Below are positions 1 through 6,361 of a DNA stretch of 26,336 bases, piece after piece. Every line of letters starts with the position of its first letter. Position 1 is the first letter of the stretch. The stretch comes from Planctomycetaceae bacterium (lineage in GTDB: Bacteria; Planctomycetota; Planctomycetia; Planctomycetales; Planctomycetaceae): contig CANHVD010000008.1 of the NCBI GenBank assembly GCA_947463775.1, forward strand, positions 1 through 26,336. The letters run 5' to 3'. The notes beneath the pieces are model-generated. The model was not told where the DNA came from, did not search any database, and saw nothing but the letters and a program-made list of their open reading frames with translations. The position numbers and the translations under genes are program-made.

Positions 1-1
1 C

Positions 2-487
2 ATCGTCGAGCAAAAAGACGCGTCGCCCGAACAGCGGAAGATTACAGAAATCAACACCGGCTGCTACGCCTTTAATACTCCGCTTTTGTTGTCAGCGCTG
101 AAGAGCGTTAAGCCGAATAACAGTCAGTCAGAATATTATCTGACTGATTGCCCACGAATCCTGATGGATCAGGGCCACAAGGTAGCTGCCACTTGCAGCC
201 TGACGATTGAGGAAGCTCTGGGCGTAAACACGCGAGTCCAGTTGTCGGAAGTTTCCACCAGTATCCAGAAACAGATCCAGATGCAGTTGATGTTGTCCGG
301 AGTCACGATCGAAGACCCCGCGCAGACTCATGTGGATTTTGGTGTCTCAATCGGCCGCGATACTGTCATCCGTCCATTCACAGTCATTGACAGTAATGTC
401 ACGATCGGTGACGACTGCACCATCGGACCCTTCGTGCATGTCAAGGGTCCCAAGACAATCGCCAGTGGTACTCGCGTGACTCAATGA
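2..487 (+). CDS. GlmU-type UDP-GlcNAc pyrophosphorylase, 3' part (left edge truncated)
   Basis: The reading frame is open from the left edge of the window to a TGA, so the start lies outside. The visible part begins inside the nucleotidyltransferase domain: 'EINTGCYAF' and 'SEYYLTDCPRIL' match the GlmU/NTP-transferase core (family consensus EINTG.Y.F and GEYYLTD). It then passes through 'GVTIEDPAQTHVDFGVSIGRDTVI', the first coils of the left-handed beta-helix. Family role: UTP plus GlcNAc-1-phosphate gives UDP-GlcNAc, the cytoplasmic precursor for cell-envelope sugars. The protein ends right after 'CTIGPFVHVKGPKTIASGTRV'. That is upstream of the catalytic acetyltransferase residues of bifunctional GlmU, so this version should be a uridylyltransferase only (inference). 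A related nucleotidyltransferase with another sugar substrate is possible. I see no continuation of the beta-helix after the stop in any frame. Confidence 0.85.
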   Translation: MVEQKDASPEQRKITEINTGCYAFNTPLLLSALKSVKPNNSQSEYYLTDCPRILMDQGHKVAATCSLTIEEALGVNTRVQLSEVSTSIQKQIQMQLMLSGVTIEDPAQTHVDFGVSIGRDTVIRPFTVIDSNVTIGDDCTIGPFVHVKGPKTIASGTRVTQ

Positions 488-706
488 TCTGGTGGAACAC
501 GCATCCTGACTGGATCAGATGAGTCTGGCTCAGATCCACCTCGCCTCGGCAGAATGAGTTACAGGACACGGCATCAGCACTGCCCTGCATGGGACACGCT
601 CGATCGACAGAAACGGGATCGGCAAGCCGGATCACGCGTCGGTATAATCACTCAGTTGCCGTTTCTCGCTGATGATGAAGTTCCTTGATTCCTGCTTTCG
701 ACGCGC

Positions 707-733
707 GGCAAGCGGTTGGGCGTCAGCCCTCGG
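707..733 (+). repeat. Left arm of 27-bp imperfect inverted repeat
   Basis: The arm contains GGGCGTCAGCCCT and pairs with the reverse complement of 1020-1046, matching at about 23 of 27 positions. The core GGGCGTCAGCCC is itself nearly self-complementary. The type resembles short palindromic intergenic repeats of planctomycete genomes (inference from general familiarity, not searched). Confidence 0.7.
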
Positions 734-793
734 TGTCAGTTCTTACCGCGACAGAACCATTTTCCAGTTTGCCACTCAACCCGCACAACTAGA

Positions 794-965
794 GAACAGT
801 CCGGAAGTAACGTCCGGCATGAATCAACGGGAGACTCAAACCGGTGTGCCAGCGTTCGCTGAGGCTCACTTGTCACACCCTACAGGAAAACGCTGCAATT
901 CGTAGGGTGTGACAAGTTCGCCCCGGCGAACGCAGGCACACCATTCACGGATGTTATTTCGAACC
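794..965 (+). repeat. Dispersed ~170-bp palindromic element, copy 1
   Basis: This block is repeated in opposite orientation at 22006-22174. Shared segments in order are GAACAGTCC, GAATCAAC, CCGGTGTGCC, CTTGTCACACCCTAC, GTAGGGTGTGACAAG, GCGAACGCAGGCACACC, CACGGAT and GAACC. The 100-bp core (843-942) is an imperfect palindrome. Its outer arms are GGTGTGCC/GGCACACC and GCGTTCGC/GCGAACGC. An inner perfect 15-bp stem (869-883 with 902-916) closes an 18-base loop. It carries no ORF of its own, so it is best described as a non-autonomous or intergenic palindromic repeat. Confidence 0.85.
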
Positions 966-1019
966 CTACCCTAAGCAATATCGAACTGAGGATCGTGCAA
1001 CTGGCCGATGCAATCGATA

Positions 1020-1046
1020 CGGAGGGCTGACGCCCTGCCGCTCGCC
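1020..1046 (-). repeat. Right arm of 27-bp imperfect inverted repeat
   Basis: The reverse complement matches 707-733 with about four mismatches and shares the core GGGCGTCAGCCCTC. The two arms are 286 bases apart and bracket the ~170-bp palindromic element at 794-965. Confidence 0.7.
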
Positions 1047-1311
1047 TTGCCAGGATCACGTACGATATCAGAACGTCTTATGGATATTGTCGCCGGATGG
1101 CTCTCGAGTCAGGCTGAAATTGCCGTATCAGAATGAGCGTACGCGACAGGCCTGGCGATTCGGGGTGTTCACGCAGGCCAGCGAGCGAATGCGAAGATTG
1201 CCAGTTGTGGAATTCATGCAGCCTGATTCCGGGCGTTTCGATATACAGTGAACCTGCCTGAACAACAGACTTCAAGTCTTCCTGCCTCCTCCGCCCTTCG
1301 GAGCCTATACG

Positions 1312-2268
1312 ATGAAAACTCAACCAGCTCTGGTTGCCTTCTTTGCTGTCACCATGATTCTGTCGTGTACCGGATGCGGATGCATTAACGGACCGCGGAC
1401 GTTTCATGCAAGTCTTCGCGAAGTTGACCATTCGGTTCTTACGACAGCAACCGCAGGCGATCAACGTCCTGCTCCGAGCATCGAAGTTGTGCAGGGAAAT
1501 CCTAATAAGGTTGTCGACAGCATTGGATGGGTCGTCGGAATTCCTCGCCGTATCATCCTGTGGGATCGACGCGTTGACAGTCATCAGGTGCAGCCAGAGA
1601 CGATGGCCGAAGTCGCCACTTACGCAAAAGTCAATGAACTGGACGGCATTTGCGTCCGTGTCAATCAGTACGATCCCGCCGATGAATGGAAGCGATTGAC
1701 AAAGAACGATCGGATCAGTCCAGGCTGGCGATATACCGTCGGTGCTGCGAGCCTTATTGGTTACACGTTACTGCCCGGCCGAATCATCGGCATCGATAAC
1801 TATAACCCCTACACAAACAGCGTCTATGTTTACTCCGACGTTCCAGCTCTGGCCATGGAGGCGGCGGCTTATGCGAAAGACATCAAGCAGCGCGAGCTGC
1901 CAGGAACCTATGCGACCGTCAATACTTTGCCGGTGGTTTCGGTCTGGCATGAAACCATCAATACTCAGGAGACACTGAGCTACCTGCAGACTCACGGAAC
2001 CTACGAAGAGCAACGTGAAGGCCTGGCAATCCTGTATCCAAACTACGGAGCATCAGTCGGCGGAGCCTTTGGAAGTCTGTTCGGATTCACAGGCGTCTTC
2101 GAGATCGGTGGTGCCGTTGTGGGTCACGTCTCGGGCTGGCACAAGGCTGCTCAGGTCAACCCGGACAGCATTGACACTGTAAACCTGAAGAAAGACTCTC
2201 CCGAACACAACAGGGTTTCACGAACGGCTCTCTCTCACGAAACACTCGTGGTGGGTAACTCAAAATAA
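1312..2268 (+). CDS. Putative lipoprotein with glycine-zipper segment, function unknown
   Basis: 318 residues. The N-terminus has a Lys, a hydrophobic stretch and the lipobox-like 'MILSC', with Cys19 the likely lipidated residue. Cys22 and Cys24 follow closely, which is unusual just after a lipobox. The protein should therefore be anchored to a membrane. Residues about 244-274 (GASVGGAFGSLFGFTGVFEIGGAVVG) are glycine- and alanine-rich with G-x3-G spacing, like a glycine-zipper membrane segment. The middle part ('IILWDRRVDSHQVQPETMAEVATYAK', 'ELDGICVRVNQYDP') belongs to no family I can name. GGAG lies about 9 bases before the ATG. The stop is only 7 bases from the stop of the convergent gene on the other strand. 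Being real is well supported by the signal peptide, RBS and length; the function is unknown. Confidence 0.85.
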   Translation: MKTQPALVAFFAVTMILSCTGCGCINGPRTFHASLREVDHSVLTTATAGDQRPAPSIEVVQGNPNKVVDSIGWVVGIPRRIILWDRRVDSHQVQPETMAEVATYAKVNELDGICVRVNQYDPADEWKRLTKNDRISPGWRYTVGAASLIGYTLLPGRIIGIDNYNPYTNSVYVYSDVPALAMEAAAYAKDIKQRELPGTYATVNTLPVVSVWHETINTQETLSYLQTHGTYEEQREGLAILYPNYGASVGGAFGSLFGFTGVFEIGGAVVGHVSGWHKAAQVNPDSIDTVNLKKDSPEHNRVSRTALSHETLVVGNSK

Positions 2269-2275
2269 CAGACAC

Positions 2276-3892
2276 TCAGGGCTGGAAGATTTCAGTCAGT
2301 CGCTGCTGGCCCAGATCCAGGCGGTACATCAACTGATTGTAATTGTAACGCGGTGTGGCTGGTGATGTTGTAAACGTATTGCAGTATGTGCCTTCAAAAA
2401 AAATCGTCCGCCCATCATTCTGATCGAAGAAGACATGATGGCAGGGATTGTAAAAGCTTTGTCCGGGATGCGTCGCCACTTTAACAGCCTTCAGGTAAGG
2501 CCCCTGAGCTGACTCGGCTTCAGAATAAAACACCTCCCCGAGAAACGACGGACTGCTTTTATCCCACGCGTGTTCAATCGCGATCATGACCCAGCGTTTG
2601 CGAAACGCATTCCATTGCACGGTACCGGAATGCATCTGCACAATGCGGTCTTCTATGTCTGCATCTCGAGGCAGATAGTGAGCTTCCTTGATGGTCATCA
2701 AGCCGTTTTTCACCCAACGTCGCTCATCCTGCTGAGTCACGGGCGGAGCCTTCTTCCAGGCCCAGACAAGCTGCCCATCGGCATCTCGAACCGGACGACT
2801 GTCAGCAAGTTGCTCATCGGTCACAGTCGGCCCCGAAACGTCTTCACGACAGGTGTAAGATTCGTAAGCATCCGGATCCCGAATCGCTGTCAGTGTCGCG
2901 GGGACTCGCGTGACCGGAAACGGATTTCCAAACAGCAGATACTCCGTCGATCCGTCCTTATGGCGAATCGGATGATCACGCAACATTCGCCACGATTCAT
3001 TAAGGTCGATCGACTGAATCACTTCAAAAATCTGCCGACTGTCATTCCATCGAACATGCCCCTGTTCCAACGCGTCAGTAAGTCCTTTACGGCGCGAATA
3101 CTGAGCGACGATCGTGTCCTGTCCCGAATCATCCGGCACCACACACACTCCGTGGATCCAGACAACGCCTTCCGGGTTTTGCACTTCGACCATAGCTCGA
3201 GCAAACCCGTCTTCTTTGGTGAAGTATCGCAGATCAACACCGTCGGATGGATCCAAGCCGCCTTGTGAAGGTAACTTAGAAACCGCCCCGGCCGTTCGAT
3301 AAAGTCCCAGCGGATACTGGAGCTGATTCGTGTCGCCCCAGAACCAATAAAGTTTGTCCTGGTAAACCGCAGGCTGAACGGAATCCTGCCCCACAACTTT
3401 GCCATTGTGATTCGAATGTTCCAGCGGGGGTGAATTCCCCAGCGGTACAGCATGCCCCAGCGGTACAGCATGCCCCAGTCGCACGGAATCTCGATAAATG
3501 TCGCGCCCGGTAATGCGATAGAGCCGTTCCGCAAGATTCGAACGAGACATCTCGATGGTATGACTGCTGCCAGGTTCAATCGTCAGCCTGACCCCTTCGA
3601 TTCCAAAGCCATCTTTCGCCACATGGTATCCCGGTGAAGTCACCTTGAAGAACACAAGGGCTCCGTTGAGTTCCGGCTCATCAAAGGCCACACGCCCGGC
3701 ACTATCGGTGATGTAAACAACCTCATCGACTGTGGTGAGTTCGACCATCGGGATGCCTCGACGAGTTTCCCGGTCGACCACCCGAAGCTCCATCCGATCT
3801 CCGGCCTGTGCGGAAGGCGGAATCATCGCCAGGGTTACCAACCCCACGCCGAGAATTATTAACAACTGACGTGCGGCCAGAGTGATCTTCAT
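2276..3892 (-). CDS. Exported protein: carboxypeptidase-regulatory-like domain plus probable beta-propeller
   Basis: 538 residues from the ATG at 3892. A TTG three codons upstream is less likely, because the Shine-Dalgarno GGAAGGA lies about 9 bases before the ATG and would abut the TTG. Residues 1-31 form a signal peptide ending 'PPSAQA'. About 34-120 ('MELRVVDRETRRGIPMVELTTVD', 'TDSAGRVAF') looks like a carboxypeptidase regulatory-like beta-sandwich. The remainder has propeller-type motifs ('QPAVYQDKLYWFWGDTNQ', 'MHSGTVQWNAFRKRWVMIAI', 'SFYNPCHHVFFDQNDGRTIFFEGTY'), similar to the five-bladed GH43/GH32-like or DUF4185 folds. A periplasmic or surface carbohydrate-related role is inference; I could not assign catalytic residues. 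An 18-bp tandem duplication lies at 3437-3472, between the two domains. Confidence 0.8.
   Translation of the reverse strand: MKITLAARQLLIILGVGLVTLAMIPPSAQAGDRMELRVVDRETRRGIPMVELTTVDEVVYITDSAGRVAFDEPELNGALVFFKVTSPGYHVAKDGFGIEGVRLTIEPGSSHTIEMSRSNLAERLYRITGRDIYRDSVRLGHAVPLGHAVPLGNSPPLEHSNHNGKVVGQDSVQPAVYQDKLYWFWGDTNQLQYPLGLYRTAGAVSKLPSQGGLDPSDGVDLRYFTKEDGFARAMVEVQNPEGVVWIHGVCVVPDDSGQDTIVAQYSRRKGLTDALEQGHVRWNDSRQIFEVIQSIDLNESWRMLRDHPIRHKDGSTEYLLFGNPFPVTRVPATLTAIRDPDAYESYTCREDVSGPTVTDEQLADSRPVRDADGQLVWAWKKAPPVTQQDERRWVKNGLMTIKEAHYLPRDADIEDRIVQMHSGTVQWNAFRKRWVMIAIEHAWDKSSPSFLGEVFYSEAESAQGPYLKAVKVATHPGQSFYNPCHHVFFDQNDGRTIFFEGTYCNTFTTSPATPRYNYNQLMYRLDLGQQRLTEIFQP
3437..3472. repeat. Perfect 18-bp tandem duplication inside a CDS
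   Basis: CCCCAGCGGTACAGCATG occurs at 3437-3454 and again at 3455-3472, followed by a partial third CCCCAG. Being a multiple of three, it keeps the frame and duplicates six residues (GHAVPL twice) in the linker between the N-terminal domain and the propeller of the 2276-3892 protein. Confidence 0.9.
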
Positions 3893-3981
3893 TGATCGCA
3901 ATCCTTCCAGAGCAGCTCACAGAAAATCTTTCGATGAGCGGGACGAGGCCTTAATCGCCAGTACCGTAGCGGACCTGAACA

Positions 3982-4121
3982 TTGGCTGCGGCAATTGAGA
4001 TGTTTCTTCGTAGCCGGATTCGTGAGAATTCGGTGCGATTCCGTGGAAGGCATCCGAATTCTCACGAATCCGGCTACTCTCAACACACACCGCTCTCAGT
4101 ATAACCTTTGGCTGCGGCAAT
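3982..4121. repeat. 14-bp direct repeats flanking a palindromic unit
   Basis: TTGGCTGCGGCAAT occurs at 3982-3995 and at 4108-4121 in the same orientation. Between them sits the 24-bp inverted repeat at 4010-4077, offset 14 bases from the left copy and 30 from the right. This could be a target duplication of an inserted element or two copies of a short local repeat. Confidence 0.7.
4010..4077. repeat. 24-bp perfect inverted repeat, REP/MITE-like
   Basis: GTAGCCGGATTCGTGAGAAT plus TCGG at 4010-4033 is perfectly complementary to 4054-4077. The 20-base loop contains a further small stem (TTCC/GGAA at 4039-4042 and 4045-4048). There is no T-run after either arm, so it is not a classical terminator. 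It probably belongs to a multicopy intergenic repeat family (inference). Confidence 0.9.
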
Positions 4122-4168
4122 GTAGCGACCAGCATCGCCAAACCAAACCACCGACATTGAAAGTACTG

Positions 4169-4453
4169 ATGGACTGCGATCACTGTTTGACGTCACGCAC
4201 TTTTGATGTCACTCGTTCGCGGTTACTCGTTCAAAGTCATTTTGATGCTTCAACAGGGAGTCGGCCGGCCGCTGAATTTTCCGGATGGCTTGAGAAAGAC
4301 TTATCGGAGGTAAGTCTCTTTGGAATGGCAATTGCCAATTCGCATGGCAAGCGACAGAATCCGCGAAAGTTCACCGCACACGAAGTCCGGGACGGCGAAC
4401 GATTGTTCTTCGTTTACAAACAATACAGGGGATTTCCCCTGCCAGGAGTTTAA
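4169..4453 (+). CDS. Possible small hypothetical protein upstream of hpt
   Basis: 94 codons from an ATG at 4169 to TAA, ending 7 bases before the hpt start. The hpt Shine-Dalgarno (AGGAG, 4443-4447) lies inside its 3' end. That spacing is operon-like, and the second half has ordinary codon use ('KFTAHEVRDGERLFFVYKQYRGFP'). Against it: the ribosome-binding site is weak, I recognise no family, and the same frame stays open upstream through the palindromic repeat, which shows that open frames arise here by chance. It may be real, a decayed gene, or a leader region. Confidence 0.3.
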   Translation: MDCDHCLTSRTFDVTRSRLLVQSHFDASTGSRPAAEFSGWLEKDLSEVSLFGMAIANSHGKRQNPRKFTAHEVRDGERLFFVYKQYRGFPLPGV

Positions 4454-4460
4454 TAGTTCC

Positions 4461-4997
4461 ATGAGAGTTCTGATTACAGAAGAACAAATTCGGCAGCGAG
4501 TTATTGAGCTGGGTGCGCGGTTGTCACATGAGTATCAGGGGCGTCCCCTGACGATTCTGGGAGTGCTGACCGGCAGTGTTGTACTGCTGGCCGACTTGAT
4601 CAGGGCCACCAACGTACCTTTGCGAGTCGCGCTGATTTCGGCCTCAAGTTACGGCGGCACTCGCACATCACCCGGCGAATTGTCCGTCAACAGTTCTCTG
4701 GTGCCCGATCTGTCGGGGCGGCACGTTGTGATTCTGGACGACATCTTTGACACCGGAAAGACGATGGTCGGGCTGCTGGACGCGGTTCAGCAGTTCGGGC
4801 CAGCCAGTATAAAGTCGGCCGTGTTATTGTGGAAAACGGAACGGACCTGTGTCGATCTGGTTCCGGATTTCTTCGGGTTCCAGATTCCGGACGAGTTTGT
4901 TGTCGGCTACGGCCTTGATTACAACGACGAATTCCGGCATCTCCCTTACGTTGGGATTCCGGATCCGGACGACCTGCATATGGCAAACGGCGGCTGA
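4461..4997 (+). CDS. hpt: Hypoxanthine phosphoribosyltransferase
   Basis: 178 residues, the usual size for the family. It salvages hypoxanthine (and usually guanine) with PRPP to give IMP or GMP in the cytoplasm. Visible motifs: 'LTGSVVLLADL' (pyrophosphate-binding loop), 'SSYGGTRTSPGE' (flexible loop), the PRPP-binding signature 'HVVILDDIFDTGKTM' with D93-D94 and T98-G99-K100-T101, and 'VGYGLDYNDEFRHLPYVG' near the C-terminus. The ATG at 4461 is chosen because 'MRVLITEEQI' is the normal family start. An in-frame ATG at 4320 would add 47 residues unlike any HPRT. AGGAG lies 13 bases upstream, slightly far. The gene is convergent with purU, with hairpins between them. Confidence 0.93.
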   Translation: MRVLITEEQIRQRVIELGARLSHEYQGRPLTILGVLTGSVVLLADLIRATNVPLRVALISASSYGGTRTSPGELSVNSSLVPDLSGRHVVILDDIFDTGKTMVGLLDAVQQFGPASIKSAVLLWKTERTCVDLVPDFFGFQIPDEFVVGYGLDYNDEFRHLPYVGIPDPDDLHMANGG

Positions 4998-5018
4998 CTG
5001 GACAGCGCCATGATGCCC

Positions 5019-5095
5019 CCCTCTCCCCCGATTTTTTTTGCGGAGACAGCGTGGTGTCACATGGCATCGCTCTTGCAAAAAATTGGGGGAGAGGG
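5019..5095. terminator. Large inverted repeat after hpt, possible bidirectional terminator
   Basis: The arm CCCTCTCCCCC-(T-run)-GC at 5019-5041 pairs with GC-(A-run)-TTGGGGGAGAGGG at 5075-5095, with two extra T in the left arm and a loop of about 33 bases. It starts 21 bases after the hpt stop. The T/A tracts lie inside the stem rather than after it, so it is either an atypical terminator or a dispersed intergenic repeat that happens to sit between convergent genes. Confidence 0.5.
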
Positions 5096-5164
5096 CTGGG
5101 GTGAGGGGGCCGTTTTAGCACGCTGCATTCTAAGAAATGCCCCACTCATCCGGCCTAACGGCCA

Positions 5165-5188
5165 CCTTCTCCCTCGAGGGGGAGAAGG
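5165..5188. repeat. Hairpin with CTCGAG apex
   Basis: CCTTCTCCC (5165-5173) pairs with GGGAGAAGG (5180-5188), and the apex continues as CTCGAG. The preceding CATCCGGCCTAACGGCC also contains a short GGCC-type dyad. This looks like a second intergenic palindromic repeat in the hpt-purU gap. Termination is possible but no T-run follows on either strand. Confidence 0.6.
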
Positions 5189-5279
5189 GATTGCGTTCAG
5201 GCGGCAAACATTGATCCAAATGCAACTTCGGTGAATCCGACTAATCAAACATGCCGCTGTCCAGCTAAACACCGATGCC

Positions 5280-6149
5280 TTATTGCGGCGGAGTGATCCG
5301 GGCGACGCGATGAAAGTGGAGTTCAACTTCACGATCCACGACTCGACGAAGTCCTTCCAGCAAACAATTGGGCTCGTGATCAGATTCGCCCAGTCGTTTG
5401 ATGTCCGACAGCGCAGTCCCCGGCAACACACTGAAAGCGCCCTGATAGATGATCTGATTTCCGGCATCGAGTTCCGGCACGATGAAATGCACGGTCGCAC
5501 CGAAGCACAACATGTGATGCTGATAAGCGTCTTCGTAAGGACGGAAGCCTGGAAATGAGGGCAGCAGGCCGTGGTGCAGATTGATGATGCGTCCGCCGGC
5601 AAACTTCCAGCACAGTTCAGCAGGGAGAACTCGCATGTATCGGGCCAGAATCACATAGTCGATGTCCTGCTCATCGATCACTTTCTCTAGAACCGAGTAA
5701 TCCGGATTGCCCTGTGAGTCTCCCATATTAATCCAGGGAACATTGAACTGATCGGCCACGCTGCGGCAGGCATTTCGGTTACCGATCATCACGGCAGCCT
5801 CTGCTTTCAGGCGTTTGTCGCGAATCGCGCGCAGGATCGCGAGAGGAGGCTCAGAACGAAAGGTCGTACAGATCGCCAGACGCGGCGGGCGAGCGTGTTC
5901 GTCTCGAGACCAGACACGCACCTGCAGGCCCTTAAGTTTACCGATCTCCTGCAGACGTGACCTGAGAGTACTGACGGATTCGGGGGCTGCACTCCATTCG
6001 ATACGCATCAGCATCGCGAACAGGCGTTCCGAGTCTCTGTCGTACATCTGAATTTCGTGAATGTTCGCGCCAGCTCCGGTCACATAATGAATGATGGGAT
6101 CGGCCAGTCCCTTATGGTCGGGACCAACAGCAGTGATCGTGACTTGCAT
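5280..6149 (-). CDS. purU: Formyltetrahydrofolate deformylase
   Basis: 289 residues from the ATG at 6149 (E. coli PurU has 280). GGAG lies about 10 bases upstream. The upstream in-frame TTG at 6173 is disfavoured. It hydrolyses 10-formyl-THF to formate and THF, balancing one-carbon units and supplying formate for purine synthesis. Residues 3-80 form an ACT regulatory domain ('VTITAVGPDHKGLADPII'). About 85-270 form the formyltransferase-type domain, with 'ILARYMRVL', 'IINLHHGLLPSFPG' and 'ELDAGNQIIYQG'. The catalytic triad seen in GART/PurU is present as N190, H192 and D228. The usual HHS after the Asn is HHG here. The gene is transcribed leftward, convergent with hpt, and lies downstream of the giant gene's terminator, so it probably has its own promoter in 6150-6298. 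Confidence 0.93.
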   Translation of the reverse strand: MQVTITAVGPDHKGLADPIIHYVTGAGANIHEIQMYDRDSERLFAMLMRIEWSAAPESVSTLRSRLQEIGKLKGLQVRVWSRDEHARPPRLAICTTFRSEPPLAILRAIRDKRLKAEAAVMIGNRNACRSVADQFNVPWINMGDSQGNPDYSVLEKVIDEQDIDYVILARYMRVLPAELCWKFAGGRIINLHHGLLPSFPGFRPYEDAYQHHMLCFGATVHFIVPELDAGNQIIYQGAFSVLPGTALSDIKRLGESDHEPNCLLEGLRRVVDREVELHFHRVARITPPQ

Positions 6150-6298
6150 GACTTCGACTCTCCGTTTCAGCAATCGGCTTGTCTGGCCGGGACTTCTTCA
6201 GGCTCCGGCCTGATGACCAGATGCAGGAAACCGGGATTCAGCGGAGCCTCTGGCCATAACAGATGATATCGGGACCGACGCAAATCTTCTTTCCGGGC

Positions 6299-6331
6299 AA
6301 AAAAAAAGCGGGGCTCGAGAATGAGCCCCGC
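6299..6331 (-). terminator. Intrinsic terminator of the giant surface-protein gene
   Basis: Read on the minus strand: GCGGGGCTC, loop ATTCTC, GAGCCCCGC, then nine T. It is a perfect 9-bp GC-rich stem followed by a T-run, starting 30 bases after the stop at 6362. On the plus strand no T-run follows, so it works leftward only. Confidence 0.95.
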
Positions 6332-6361
6332 AATCTTCAGGTTTTGGACGTCATCGGCAAA

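Larger units (their letters stand above)
488..1311. other. Gene-poor spacer with nested inverted repeats
   Basis: I recognise no convincing gene in these 824 bases. The stretch holds a pair of outer inverted arms (707-733 and 1020-1046) that enclose a dispersed palindromic element (794-965). Short ORFs here run straight through the repeats and look non-coding. A TATAAT at 643-648 has no good -35 partner. The last ~30 bases lead into the ribosome-binding site of the lipoprotein gene (GGAG about 9 bases before its ATG). Confidence 0.6.
3893..4168. other. Spacer with palindromic repeat unit
   Basis: This spacer separates the exported propeller gene (leaving leftward) from the hpt region (leaving rightward), so promoters for both should lie here or in the next ~300 bases. 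Its main content is a 24-bp perfect inverted repeat and a 14-bp direct repeat that flanks it. I could not pick out a convincing promoter. Confidence 0.5.

Noticed and set aside
643..648. TATAAT as a promoter -10 box
   Set aside because: No acceptable -35 at the right distance and no gene directly downstream.
672..905. 77-codon ORF on the plus strand
   Set aside because: It runs through one inverted arm and the palindromic element; no RBS, no motif.
794..965. CRISPR-like repeats
   Set aside because: Only two palindromic arms per site and no spaced array or cas genes in the window.
1078..1584. 168-codon ORF on the minus strand
   Set aside because: It overlaps the well-supported lipoprotein gene and shows no recognisable domain; a shadow frame.
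2570..3268. 232-codon plus-strand ORF
   Set aside because: Antisense shadow of the exported propeller gene, which has a signal peptide and RBS.
3995..4168. N-terminal extension of the small ORF before hpt
   Set aside because: It is a translation of the palindromic repeat ('VAGFVRIR' arises from the arm).
4320..4460. Longer N-terminus for hpt
   Set aside because: The extra 47 residues are unlike any HPRT; the family start and RBS point to 4461.
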